Source: Pseudomonas reinekei
GTDB lineage: Bacteria > Pseudomonadota > Gammaproteobacteria > Pseudomonadales > Pseudomonadaceae
Direction of reading: 5' to 3'
DNA length: 64,000 nt
Assembly: GCF_001945365.1 (NCBI RefSeq)
Contig: NZ_MSTQ01000010.1
Span: 62,001 to 126,000 of the forward strand
This document shows, piece after piece, positions 30,785-39,431 of the stretch. The translations under genes and the position numbers were made by a program. Numbering within the stretch: position 1 is the first letter of the stretch; every line of letters starts with the position of its first letter. The notes under the pieces were generated by a model. It saw only the letters and a list, made by a program, of their open reading frames with translations, did no database searches and had not been told where the DNA came from.

Positions 30785-31345
30785 TCAGCGGCGAACGGGA
30801 CGCTTCTGCAGTTTGCGCTGCAGCGTGCGGCGGTGCATGCCCAGGGCACGGGCCGTGGCGGAGATGTTGCCTTCGTGCTCGGTCAACACGCGCTGAATGT
30901 GTTCCCACTGCAAGCGGTCCACGGACATCGGGTTTTCCGGCACCAGGCTGTCGAGGTCGGCGTGTTCGGACAGCAGCGCGGCCAGCACGTCATCGGCATC
31001 GGCCGGTTTGCACAGGTAGTTGCAGGCGCCGCGCTTGATCGCTTCGACAGCGGTGGCAATGCTCGAATAACCGGTGAGGATCACCACGCGCATTTCCGGG
31101 TCCATCTCCAGCAACTTGGGCAGTAACACCAGGCCCGAATCGCCGTCCATTTTCAAGTCCAGTGCGGCGTAATCCGGCAGGTCAGCCTTGGCCAGCTCCA
31201 GGCCTTCCTCGGCCGAACCTGCCGTGCTGACGCGAAAACCACGGCGAGCCATGGCGCGAGCCATGACGCGGGTGAAGGTAGCGTCGTCATCGACCAGCAG
31301 CAAATGCGGCAGTTCTTCGCCTTCGACTTGGGGTTCGTCACTCAT
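30785..31345 (-). CDS. roxR: Response regulator RoxR (RegA/PrrA family)
   Basis: A 186-residue response regulator. The receiver has the acidic pocket (LLVDDD, residues 17-21), phosphoacceptor Asp63 (ALDLKMDG) and Lys113 (LCKPAD). A Fis-type helix-turn-helix at the C-terminus (EGNISATARALGMHRRTLQR) is the RegA hallmark. With RoxS it controls terminal oxidases and cyanide or redox responses in pseudomonads. The start at 31345 has GAGGAGA five bases upstream. It overlaps the end of roxS by eight bases, which implies coupled translation. Confidence 0.93.
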   Translation of the reverse strand: MSDEPQVEGEELPHLLLVDDDATFTRVMARAMARRGFRVSTAGSAEEGLELAKADLPDYAALDLKMDGDSGLVLLPKLLEMDPEMRVVILTGYSSIATAVEAIKRGACNYLCKPADADDVLAALLSEHADLDSLVPENPMSVDRLQWEHIQRVLTEHEGNISATARALGMHRRTLQRKLQKRPVRR

Positions 31346-32600
31346 GTTCGTCTCCTCGGGCGACACGGGGCAGGCGCAGCTCGGTCAGCGTGCCACCTTC
31401 CTCATGACTGTAGAGTTTCACTGAGCCGCCCGCGCGTGTCACGCTGGCCTTGCTCAAAAACAGGCCCAGGCCGAAGCCTTTGCCCTTGGTGGTAAAAAAT
31501 GGTTTACCGATCTGTTCGGCGATAGCCAATGGTACGCCTGCGCCGTGATCGCGGATGCTGATGGTCAGGTTTTCGGTGTCCCAGTCGAGCGTCACCTGCA
31601 AGCCCTCGGGGCAGGCATCGGCGGCGTTGTTCAGCAAATTCAGCAGCGCCTGGGTCAGGTCCGGCGGCGGCGCCATGCGCGGCACCGTGCCCTGACCGAG
31701 GCGCTGGAAGCGGTAACTGGCTTCCGGGCGCATCAGGTGCCAGCGATTGAGCGCTTCATCGAGCCAATCGGTGACGTCCTGCATCTCCACGGCCAAGCGC
31801 CGATTGGCCTCGGCGGCGCGCACCAGTTGCTGCAGGGTTTCTTTGCACAGCTTGACCTGATCCTGCAGCACGCTCAGGTCGTCTTGCAACATCGGATCGT
31901 GATGGTCCTGGCGCATTTCCTTGAGCAGCACGCTCATGGTCGCCAACGGCGTACCCAGCTCATGGGCGGCGCCCGCAGCCTGGGTGGCGACGGCCAACAA
32001 CTGCTGGTCGCGCAGACCTTCTTCACGACGGATGGCGCGCAATTCTTCCTGCCGGCGCAACTCTTCGGCCATGCGTGCGGCGAAGAAGGTGATCACTGCC
32101 GCCGCCAGGGCGAAACTCAGCCACATTCCGTAGACCTGCAGGTTCTCCCGGGCGATGGGGAATGTTTGCAGCGGATAGAAACGTGCCAGCAGCAAGGTGT
32201 ACATCGTCAGCGCGATGCCCGACAGGATCACCGAATAGCGCCACGGCAACGTCACCGCGGCGATGGTCAAGGGCACCAGGTAATAAGAAACAAAGGGGTT
32301 GGTCGAGCCGCCGGAGAAATACAGCAAGGCGCTGTGGATAAACAGGTCGCAGGCCAGTTGTACAGCGTACTCAAGCTCGGTGACGGGCCACGAAGTGCGC
32401 AGGCGAATAGCCGTAAACGCACACAGCAGCATCGAGCAAACGAGGGTCGCGGCCAGTTGAAACCAGGGCAGCGGCAGCAATTCGAACCAGTAGGCCAGGC
32501 CCACGGAACCGGCCTGGGCGGCCAGCACCAAAGTCCGGATGAACGTCAGCCGCCAGAGATTCTGGCGAGTGGCGGAAGTGATTTGAACGGGGGCGAGCAT
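31338..32600 (-). CDS. roxS: Redox sensor histidine kinase RoxS (RegB/PrrB family)
   Basis: A 420-residue membrane kinase. Six hydrophobic segments (about 15-175) include the quinone-sensing motif GGSTNPF (97-103). The H-box AAGAAHELGTPLA has phosphorylated His213. Cys252 (VKLCKETL) matches the redox cysteine position of RegB. The ATP-binding domain is at about 300-415 (FGLGLFLSK). The start at 32600 has AGGAG upstream. Together with RoxR it links respiratory redox state to oxidase expression. Confidence 0.92.
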   Translation of the reverse strand: MLAPVQITSATRQNLWRLTFIRTLVLAAQAGSVGLAYWFELLPLPWFQLAATLVCSMLLCAFTAIRLRTSWPVTELEYAVQLACDLFIHSALLYFSGGSTNPFVSYYLVPLTIAAVTLPWRYSVILSGIALTMYTLLLARFYPLQTFPIARENLQVYGMWLSFALAAAVITFFAARMAEELRRQEELRAIRREEGLRDQQLLAVATQAAGAAHELGTPLATMSVLLKEMRQDHHDPMLQDDLSVLQDQVKLCKETLQQLVRAAEANRRLAVEMQDVTDWLDEALNRWHLMRPEASYRFQRLGQGTVPRMAPPPDLTQALLNLLNNAADACPEGLQVTLDWDTENLTISIRDHGAGVPLAIAEQIGKPFFTTKGKGFGLGLFLSKASVTRAGGSVKLYSHEEGGTLTELRLPRVARGDEHE

Positions 32601-32959
32601 GAGCTCTCCTGATGAGCGCTCCAGGCGGATCGCTGGGAGTATAACCAAGCCACGCCTTCAGGGGCGAAAGTGCGGCAAACGACCACATGCCGAATCTGAT
32701 AACGCTGTTGTGGCGAGTGAGCTTGCTCCCGCTGGACTGCGTAGCAGACGCGCTCCATCGCACCGTGTAAAACAGGGAGAGCCTGCCATCCGATTTTGCG
32801 ACTGCTTCGCCGCCGAACAGGAGCAAGCTCCCCTCGCCACAGGTTTCTCATGGATCTGTATAGAAGTTGTAACTGTGCGAACCGGACCCTAGGCGTTAGA
32901 GTCTGATGGATTTCATGCAGGTCCGGAACACCCGCCTGCGTCCCACCTTAGGAGCTTTC
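32601..32959. other. Divergent region roxS / SIMPL gene
   Basis: A 359-nt gap between divergent genes. It carries a REP pair (32707-32842) and AGGAG before the SIMPL start. I could not assign promoters for either gene. Confidence 0.5.
32707..32842. repeat. REP inverted pair, third subtype
   Basis: GTGGCGAGTGAGCTTGCTCCC and its inverted partner GGAGCAAGCTCCCCTCGCCAC bracket about 85 nt. The core GAGCTTGCTC differs from the main REP subtype in the window. Confidence 0.8.
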
Positions 32960-33679
32960 ATGCACACATTCCGCCGCAGCGCCGCCCTCCTTGCCCTGAG
33001 CGTTGGCACCCTCGCCAGCCTCCCGACCCTGGCGGCCGACGAGCTTCATTACAATCAGATTTCCCTGCGCGCCGAAGTCAGCCAGGAAGTGGCTCGCGAC
33101 CTGATGATCGTGACCCTCTACACCGAAGAACAAAACACCGACCCGGCCAAGCTCGCCGCCGACGTCAGCACCACCATGAACAAGGCGCTGGCCCAGGCCA
33201 AGCAGGTCAAGGACATCACCCTGCGCCAGGGCAGCCGCAACAGCTACCCGATCTACGACACCAAAGGCCAGAAGATCACCGGCTGGCGTGAACGCGCCGA
33301 GCTGCGCCTGGAAAGCACCGATTTCGCCGCGCTGTCGACGCTGACCGGCGAACTGCTCACCGACCTGAAGATGGGCGGCATGGACTTCGCCATCGCCACA
33401 CCAACGCGCAAGGCCAGTGAAGACACCCTGCTCAAGGAAGCAGTCACCGCCTTCAAGGCGCGAGCGCAATTGGCGACCGATGCGCTGGGTGGCAAGGGCT
33501 ACAAAATCGTCAACCTGAACCTCAACAGCAACGGCTACCCGCAACCGTACATGCGCGGGCCGATGATGATGAAAGCCGCCAGCATGGACGGCGCGGCTCC
33601 GGTGACGCCTGAAGTCGAGGCCGGTACCAGCCAGGTCAGCATGACGGCCGACGGTTCGATTGAAGTGCTGATGCCTTGA
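32960..33679 (+). CDS. SIMPL domain (DUF541) periplasmic protein
   Basis: A 239-residue exported protein. A signal peptide (MHTFRRSAALLALSVGTLAS) ends at about residue 26 (TLAADE), and the rest is a SIMPL/DUF541 domain with the usual VSxEVARDLMIVTLYTEEQ-like repeats. E. coli YggE belongs here and reduces oxidative damage; the molecular role is not known. The start has AGGAG five bases upstream. It has its own terminator and no operon partner. Confidence 0.85.
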   Translation: MHTFRRSAALLALSVGTLASLPTLAADELHYNQISLRAEVSQEVARDLMIVTLYTEEQNTDPAKLAADVSTTMNKALAQAKQVKDITLRQGSRNSYPIYDTKGQKITGWRERAELRLESTDFAALSTLTGELLTDLKMGGMDFAIATPTRKASEDTLLKEAVTAFKARAQLATDALGGKGYKIVNLNLNSNGYPQPYMRGPMMMKAASMDGAAPVTPEVEAGTSQVSMTADGSIEVLMP

Positions 33680-33697
33680 ATCGATAACCTCTGAACC

Positions 33698-33734
33698 AAA
33701 AAACGGCGATCACCAAAATGATCGCCGTTTTTTT
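33698..33734 (+). terminator. Intrinsic terminator after the SIMPL gene
   Basis: ACGGCGATCA / TGATCGCCGT stem with a CCAAAA-type loop followed by seven T residues. Confidence 0.92.
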
Positions 33735-33860
33735 ATCTCCTTGCAGGAGCAGCCGAAGGCGCAGGCGGCGTTCGGATGATCTTGTGGTGTTGATCCATGC
33801 TCTCAATACCCTTCAGTGCCCGGCAAAAAAATCGCAGGCCCCCGGTGGCTCCTGAAATGA

Positions 33861-33881
33861 AAGTTGCACTTGGTACAACTT
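33861..33881. promoter_or_regulatory. Operator-like palindrome upstream of dppA
   Basis: Nine-base arms AAGTTGCAC and GTACAACTT around a TTG centre, with one mismatch. The outer arms AAGTTG/CAACTT are the same as in the kdgD operator, but the spacing differs by three bases. Confidence 0.4.
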
Positions 33882-34187
33882 GACCCACACCAGAGCAACG
33901 ATAACCACTCCCATTTACCCCTGCACACCCCTTGAAGACGGGGTATGAATAGGTAACACCTCGCCCCACCCACGAGCGCCCCTCACTTTTCACGCACCAA
34001 AAAAGCGCACAAATTGCACCGCAAAAATGCCGCGCAAACGGTCAAATGCGTCAACTTTTATACATATGCGACATTAAGGTACGTCCGTGCCACTGTTTAA
34101 GACCTGTAGCCGCTCAAGATCTTGCATTGGGTATGCCCCCTGCATAAGTATCCGCAGGCACGACTCACGAGGTCGTCCTCAAAATTA

Positions 34188-34202
34188 AAAAATGACAACA
34201 AA
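34188..34202 (+). promoter_or_regulatory. A-rich Hfq/Crc-type site before dppA
   Basis: The RNA reads AAA AAU GAC AAC AAA, four of five triplets fitting the ARN pattern that Hfq binds with Crc. It ends a few bases before the GAGG ribosome site, so binding would block translation. Confidence 0.5.
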
Positions 34203-34215
34203 TCATGAGGCCACC

Positions 34216-35841
34216 ATGCTTAAACAAGCGGTCATTCCGTTTTTATTAGGTGCCAGCTTGCTAGCTAGCGCACCGTTCGCCCAAGCTGCGACCAATCTGG
34301 TGTTCTGCTCCGAAGGGAGCCCGGCCGGTTTCGATCCAGGTCAATACACCACCGGAACCGACTTCGACGCCTCAGCCGAAACCATGTTCAACCGTCTGAC
34401 TCAGTTCGAGCGTGGCGGCACCGCTGTCATTCCTGGTCTGGCAACCAGCTGGGACGTCTCCGATGACGGCCTGACGTACACCTTCCACCTGCGCGAAGGC
34501 GTCAAGTTCCACACCACGCCTTACTTCAAGCCGACCCGTGAGTTCAACGCCGACGACGTGCTGTTCACCTTTAATCGCATGATTAACAAGGATGACCCGT
34601 TCCGCAAAGCGTACCCGACCGAATTCCCGTACTTCACCGACATGGGGATGGACACCAACATCACCAAGATCGATAAAGTCGACGACAAGACCGTCAAGTT
34701 CACCCTCAAAGATGTAGACGCCGCGTTCATCCAGAACATGGCCATGAGCTTCGCCTCGATCCAGTCCGCCGAGTACGCTGCCCAGCTGCTCAAGGAAGGC
34801 AAGGCCGCCGACATCAACCAGAAGCCGGTCGGCACGGGTCCGTTCGTATTCAAGAGCTACCAGAAAGACTCCAACATCCGTTACACCGGCAACAAGGACT
34901 ACTGGAAGCCGGATGACGTGAAGATCGACAACCTGATCTTCGCCATCACCACAGACCCGTCGGTTCGTATCCAGAAGCTGAAGAAGAACGAGTGCCAGGT
35001 GACCCTGTTCCCTCGTCCGGCCGACCTGAAAGCGCTGCGTGAAGACAAATCCCTCAAGCTGCCTGACCAGGCTGGTTTCAACCTGGGTTACATCGCCTAC
35101 AACGTGATGGACAAGGTCAAGGGCAGCAACGAGCCAAACCCGTTGGCCCAACTGAAAGTGCGTCAGGCACTGGACATGGCGGTCAACAAGCAACAGATCA
35201 TCGACTCGGTGTACCAGGGCGCTGGCCAGCTGGCCGTCAATGCCATGCCACCTACCCAATGGTCCTACGACACCACCATCAAAGATGCCCCGTACAACCC
35301 TGAGAAAGCCAAAGAGCTGCTCAAGGAAGCGGGCGTCAAAGAAGGCACCGAGATCGTTCTGTGGGCGATGCCGGTACAGCGTCCCTACAACCCGAACGCC
35401 AAGCTGATGGCAGAAATGCTGCAGTCCGACTGGGCGAAGGTCGGCCTCAAGGTCAAGATCCAGAGCTACGAGTGGGGCGAGTACATCAAGCGCTCCAAAG
35501 GTGGCGAGAACCAGGCCATGCTGATTGGCTGGAGCGGTGACAATGGTGATCCGGACAACTGGCTGAATGTGCTGTTCGGCTGCGACTCGCTGGAAGGCAA
35601 CAACTTCTCCAAGTGGTGCGACAAGAAGTTTGACGACATCGTCAAACAAGCCAAGCGTACTTCGGACCAAGGCAAGCGCACCGAGCTGTACAAACAGGCG
35701 CAACACGTCCTCAAAGACGCGGTGCCAATGACACCTATCGCTCACTCGACGGTGTTCCAACCCATGCGCGCCAATGTGCAGGACTTCAAGATCAGCCCGT
35801 TTGGCTTGAACTCCTTCTACGGCGTCAGCGTCAGCAAATAA
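34216..35841 (+). CDS. dppA: Dipeptide ABC transporter substrate-binding protein DppA (first copy)
   Basis: A 541-residue periplasmic peptide-binding protein (SBP family 5). The signal peptide MLKQAVIPFLLGASLLASAP ends at FAQAA. The mature protein begins with NLVFCSEGSPAGFDPGQYT, the DppA start with a conserved Cys. The ATG at 34216 has GAGG five bases upstream. It is very similar to the next binding protein, including FVFKSYQKDSNIRYTGNK. It has its own terminator, so it can be expressed without the membrane components. Heme binding, known for some DppA homologues, cannot be judged here. Confidence 0.92.
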   Translation: MLKQAVIPFLLGASLLASAPFAQAATNLVFCSEGSPAGFDPGQYTTGTDFDASAETMFNRLTQFERGGTAVIPGLATSWDVSDDGLTYTFHLREGVKFHTTPYFKPTREFNADDVLFTFNRMINKDDPFRKAYPTEFPYFTDMGMDTNITKIDKVDDKTVKFTLKDVDAAFIQNMAMSFASIQSAEYAAQLLKEGKAADINQKPVGTGPFVFKSYQKDSNIRYTGNKDYWKPDDVKIDNLIFAITTDPSVRIQKLKKNECQVTLFPRPADLKALREDKSLKLPDQAGFNLGYIAYNVMDKVKGSNEPNPLAQLKVRQALDMAVNKQQIIDSVYQGAGQLAVNAMPPTQWSYDTTIKDAPYNPEKAKELLKEAGVKEGTEIVLWAMPVQRPYNPNAKLMAEMLQSDWAKVGLKVKIQSYEWGEYIKRSKGGENQAMLIGWSGDNGDPDNWLNVLFGCDSLEGNNFSKWCDKKFDDIVKQAKRTSDQGKRTELYKQAQHVLKDAVPMTPIAHSTVFQPMRANVQDFKISPFGLNSFYGVSVSK

Positions 35842-36145
35842 GATCGGGTAACGGCGACGTTTCTGACGTCGCCGTTACTTTATCGACCGAGAATGCAGGA
35901 ATTCGCCTACACCCAATTCGCCAGCTGACTACAGCCTAGCGCCAGGATGCGTCGACTTTTCCTACCAGTCTTTCAGGATTTACGCGTTTACTGCCGAACC
36001 CACGGACCCTACCGTCGGGATTCGACCAGCTCACGCGTGGGCCATCGGTTTGTTTGCCGCACGTCATGGTTTGAAAACAGTGGAGCCTTCACGTCTACGC
36101 ACGGACGCAGGCTCATTGCCACAACACTGAACAAGAGGGAGCGCC
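35842..36145 (+). other. Gap between the first and second binding-protein genes
   Basis: Holds the terminator at 35848-35883 and about 250 nt of upstream sequence for the second dppA. AGAGGGAG precedes the second start. No further feature was seen. Confidence 0.5.
35848..35883 (+). terminator. Intrinsic terminator after first dppA copy
   Basis: GTAACGGCGACGT / ACGTCGCCGTTAC stem with a TTCTG loop followed by TTTAT. Confidence 0.85.
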
Positions 36146-37747
36146 ATGCGCCATACCTTGGTTTTATCTGCATTGCTGGGCACCGGCCTGTTGGCCGCCA
36201 CGTCCATGAGCCACGCTGCCAACAACAGCCTGGTGTTCTGCTCCGAAGGCAGCCCCGCCGGCTTCGATACGGCGCAGTACACGACTGCGACTGACAACGA
36301 CGCCGCCGAGCCGCTGTACAATCGACTGGCAGAGTTTGAAAAAGGCTCGACCAATGTCGTACCGGGTCTGGCCACGAGCTGGGATATTTCCGAGGACGGC
36401 CTCAAGTACACTTTTCACCTGCGCCCCGGGGTGAAATTTCACACGACCAAATACTTCACCCCAACCCGTGATTTCAATGCCGACGACGTGCTGTTCACGT
36501 TCAATCGCATGCTCGACCCGCAACAGCCATTCCGTAAGGCTTACCCGACAGAGTTTCCGTACTTCAACGGGATGAGCCTGAACAAGAACATTGCCAAGGT
36601 CGAAAAGACCGGGCCCCTGACCGTGGTCATGACGCTCAACAGCGTCGACGCCGCGTTCATCCAGAACATCGCCATGAGCTTCGCCGCCATCCTCTCCGCC
36701 GAGTACGCCGACCAGTTGTTGGCCGAGGGCAAGCCGAGCGACATCAACCAGAAGCCGATCGGCACCGGGCCGTTCGTGTTCAAGAGCTACCAGAAAGACT
36801 CGAACATCCGTTACACCGGCAACAAGCAGTACTGGGCGCCTGAGCGGGTCAAACTCGACAATCTGATTTTCGCCATCAACACCGACGCTTCGGTGCGGGT
36901 GCAGAAACTCAAGGCCGACGAGTGTCAGATCACCCTGCATCCGCGCCCTGCCGATGTCACCGCGCTGAAGAACGACCCGAAACTGCAACTGATCGAGAAG
37001 CCCGGATTCAACCTCGGCTACATCGCCTACAACGTGCGCCACAAGCCGTTCGACCAGCTCGAAGTGCGGCAGGCGCTGGACATGGCGGTGAACAAGCAAG
37101 GCATTCTCAACGCTGTATATCAGGGCGCGGGTCAACTGGCGGTCAATGCCATGCCACCGACTCAGTGGTCCTACGACGACACCATCAAGGACGCCGCCTA
37201 CAACCCGGAAAAAGCCAAGGAATTGCTCAAGGCTGCCGGCGTCAAGGAAGGCACCGAGATCACCCTGTGGGCCATGCCTGTCCAGCGTCCGTACAACCCC
37301 AACGCCAAGTTGATGGCTGAAATGCTCCAGGCTGACTGGGCGAAAATCGGTCTCAAGGTCAAGATCGTCAGCTATGAATGGGGCGAGTACATCAAGCGCA
37401 CCAAAAATGGCGAGCACGACGTCAGCCTGATCGGCTGGACCGGTGACAATGGTGACCCGGACAACTGGCTCGGCACGCTGTACAGCTGCGACGCCATCGG
37501 CGGAAACAACTATTCCATGTGGTGTGATCCGGCTTACGACAAGCTGATCAAGCAGGCCAAAGTCGTAACCGACCGCGACCAGCGCACCGTGCTCTACAAA
37601 CAGGCGCAGCAGTACCTCAAGCAGCAGGTACCGATCACGCCAGTCGCCCACTCGACGGTCAACCAGCCGTTGAGCGCCAAAATCGAAGGGTTCAAGGTCA
37701 GCCCCTTCGGTCGTAACGTGTTCTCGGGTGTCAGCATCGAAAAATAA
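36146..37747 (+). CDS. Dipeptide ABC transporter substrate-binding protein (second copy, DppA3-like)
   Basis: A 533-residue periplasmic SBP family 5 protein, a close paralogue of the preceding dppA. The signal peptide ends at about SHAANN, and the mature start NSLVFCSEGSPAGFDTAQYT is nearly identical. In Pseudomonas aeruginosa a binding protein occupies the same place before an OprD-type porin. Differences from copy one are concentrated in the C-terminal lobe and may change peptide preference; this is an inference. Confidence 0.9.
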   Translation: MRHTLVLSALLGTGLLAATSMSHAANNSLVFCSEGSPAGFDTAQYTTATDNDAAEPLYNRLAEFEKGSTNVVPGLATSWDISEDGLKYTFHLRPGVKFHTTKYFTPTRDFNADDVLFTFNRMLDPQQPFRKAYPTEFPYFNGMSLNKNIAKVEKTGPLTVVMTLNSVDAAFIQNIAMSFAAILSAEYADQLLAEGKPSDINQKPIGTGPFVFKSYQKDSNIRYTGNKQYWAPERVKLDNLIFAINTDASVRVQKLKADECQITLHPRPADVTALKNDPKLQLIEKPGFNLGYIAYNVRHKPFDQLEVRQALDMAVNKQGILNAVYQGAGQLAVNAMPPTQWSYDDTIKDAAYNPEKAKELLKAAGVKEGTEITLWAMPVQRPYNPNAKLMAEMLQADWAKIGLKVKIVSYEWGEYIKRTKNGEHDVSLIGWTGDNGDPDNWLGTLYSCDAIGGNNYSMWCDPAYDKLIKQAKVVTDRDQRTVLYKQAQQYLKQQVPITPVAHSTVNQPLSAKIEGFKVSPFGRNVFSGVSIEK

Positions 37748-37825
37748 AACCGTGTAGCTAGAACGCTGGGGGCGCATTGCGCCCTCACGCAAGCGTATTG
37801 CCGTAATTCGCCCACAGGGCCTGCA

Positions 37826-37837
37826 GCAAACGTTTGC
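37826..37837. promoter_or_regulatory. Perfect palindrome upstream of the porin gene
   Basis: GCAAACGTTTGC, 82 nt before the porin start, has the CpG-centred form of LacI/PurR-family operators. A 12-bp palindrome can arise by chance in 64 kb, so the call is tentative. Confidence 0.35.
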
Positions 37838-37918
37838 GATGCGTGATTGAGTTCCAAACCAATAGCCGGATCACCCAAAAAAGACCGGCATAAAAAAAGA
37901 AAGTAAGGAGCTTCACCC

Positions 37919-39352
37919 ATGAAACTGAGCAGCACCGCAATATTGGCCTTGGCCATCAGCAGCGTAACCGCCACGGCTTACGCTGAAACCCAGAGCCAGG
38001 CGTTCACCCCGGTTACCGTTAACGAAAAAAGCGCCCAGGCTGAAGCCACCGGTTTCCTCGAAGGCCAGTCGATCACCGGCACCACTCGCAACTGGTACGC
38101 CAACGAGTATTTCAAGCGTGGCGGCGTAGTGCGTTACAACAAAAACGACGCATTGCAGACAACTGATCGTCGTATCAACTGGGTTCAAGGCACCATTATC
38201 AAGTACAACTCGGGCTTCACCGAGGGCACTGTCGGTGTCAGCACTGAAGTGGCAGCTTACAACGCCATCGCACTGGACCGGGACCGTAAAGATCTGGCAT
38301 CCGGCTTTGGCGGCGCACCTGGCGATCGCGAAAGGGCTGGCAACAACCGGACCCTGACCGAAGAAGGTGGCGACGCGGTTGGTCAGTGGAGCAAACTGGG
38401 TCTAGCCAACGTCAAGGCTCGTGTTTCCAACACCACCCTGACCGCCGGTCGTCAGAACTTCAGCAGCCCGATGGTCGACGTCATCGGCAACCGTGCACTG
38501 CCTTCGAGCTTCCAGGGTGTGGCAATCCACAGCGAAGAGCTGAACAACCTGCAATTCGACCTGGCCACCTTCGACCGCAACTCTCCGCGTACCGAACAAA
38601 GCCAGCGTAAATTCCGCACCGAATACGCCAACGGCATCGTTGAAACCGATCACGTCTACACCGGCGGTATCACCTACACCCCGTTCGCCAGCCTGACCAC
38701 CAGCCTCTGGGCCACCCAGGCTGAAGATATCTGGAACCAGTACTACTTCGGCGCCACCCACGTACTGGGCGACAGCCAGGTCCTGAGCCTGACCACCGGC
38801 CTGAACTACTACAAAACCCAGGAAGAAGGTAAGGCGCTGATCGGCGATATCGACAACGACACTTACTCCCTGTCGTTCGGCCTGACTCACCAGGCTCACA
38901 GCCTGACCTTCTCCTACCAGGAAGTGAACGGTAACGAGTACTTCGACTACCTGCACGAAACCAACGGTATCTACCTGGCCAACTCCCTGCTGTCGGACTT
39001 CAACGGCCCGAACGAGAAATCCTTCCAGGTGGCCTACGGCCTCAACATGGCTGAGTACGGCGTACCCGGCCTGAAGTTCAACATCTACCAGGCTCGCGGC
39101 TGGGGTATCGACGGTACCCACTACACCGGCAACAAAGGTGTGATCGACAAGGGCTACGACGGTATCCAGGCGCAAGACGGTGAACATCATTACGAATACG
39201 GCATCGGTGCGACCTACGCCGTACAAAGCGGCCCGCTCAAGGCCACTACTCTGCGTGCGACCTACACCGCTCACCGCGCCAGCGAAAACCAGGCCGATGG
39301 CAGCCTCAACGAGTTCCGTCTCGTGACGACCATCCCGTTCAACATTCTGTAA
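37919..39352 (+). CDS. opdP: OprD-family outer-membrane porin (OpdP/OpdD type)
   Basis: A 477-residue substrate-specific porin with an 18-strand barrel pattern. The signal peptide ends at TAYAETQ. Typical OprD-family segments are present, such as GFLEGQSITGTTRNWYANEY near the N-terminus and a barrel end RLVTTIPFNIL. In P. aeruginosa the OprD paralogue in the dpp cluster passes glycine-glutamate dipeptide, and position here argues for peptide uptake. The ribosome site is AAGGAG. A strong terminator follows. Confidence 0.88.
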   Translation: MKLSSTAILALAISSVTATAYAETQSQAFTPVTVNEKSAQAEATGFLEGQSITGTTRNWYANEYFKRGGVVRYNKNDALQTTDRRINWVQGTIIKYNSGFTEGTVGVSTEVAAYNAIALDRDRKDLASGFGGAPGDRERAGNNRTLTEEGGDAVGQWSKLGLANVKARVSNTTLTAGRQNFSSPMVDVIGNRALPSSFQGVAIHSEELNNLQFDLATFDRNSPRTEQSQRKFRTEYANGIVETDHVYTGGITYTPFASLTTSLWATQAEDIWNQYYFGATHVLGDSQVLSLTTGLNYYKTQEEGKALIGDIDNDTYSLSFGLTHQAHSLTFSYQEVNGNEYFDYLHETNGIYLANSLLSDFNGPNEKSFQVAYGLNMAEYGVPGLKFNIYQARGWGIDGTHYTGNKGVIDKGYDGIQAQDGEHHYEYGIGATYAVQSGPLKATTLRATYTAHRASENQADGSLNEFRLVTTIPFNIL

Positions 39353-39359
39353 TGCACCT

Positions 39360-39405
39360 GCCCGACGGCCGATTCGTTTGTCGAGTCGGCCGTCGGGCTT
39401 TTGTC
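39360..39405 (+). terminator. Intrinsic terminator after the porin gene
   Basis: GCCCGACGGCCGATTCG / CGAGTCGGCCGTCGGGC stem with a TTTGT loop followed by TTTTG. It lies inside the peptide-transport cluster and probably reduces read-through into the next binding protein. Confidence 0.88.
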
Positions 39406-39431
39406 CTTTAACCGATTGCAGAGGGCTCTTG

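Larger units (their letters stand above)
33735..34215 (+). other. Long upstream region of dppA
   Basis: About 480 nt without a supported gene. It contains a palindrome at 33861-33881 (AAGTTGCAC TTG GTACAACTT, one mismatch), a -10-like TATACA near 34059, and an A-rich stretch at 34188-34202 directly before the ribosome site. It is A/T-richer than the surroundings. A weak minus-strand frame at 33733-33993 has no family features and no ribosome site and is not called. Confidence 0.55.

Noticed and set aside
33733-33993. Minus-strand 86-codon frame upstream of dppA
   Set aside because: It has no ribosome site, no recognisable domain and overlaps regulatory-looking sequence including the terminator of the SIMPL gene.
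36120-36145. Second A-rich Hfq/Crc site before the second dppA copy
   Set aside because: Only AAC AAG AGG fits the triplet pattern, and it overlaps the ribosome site. This is not distinguishable from a normal Shine-Dalgarno region.
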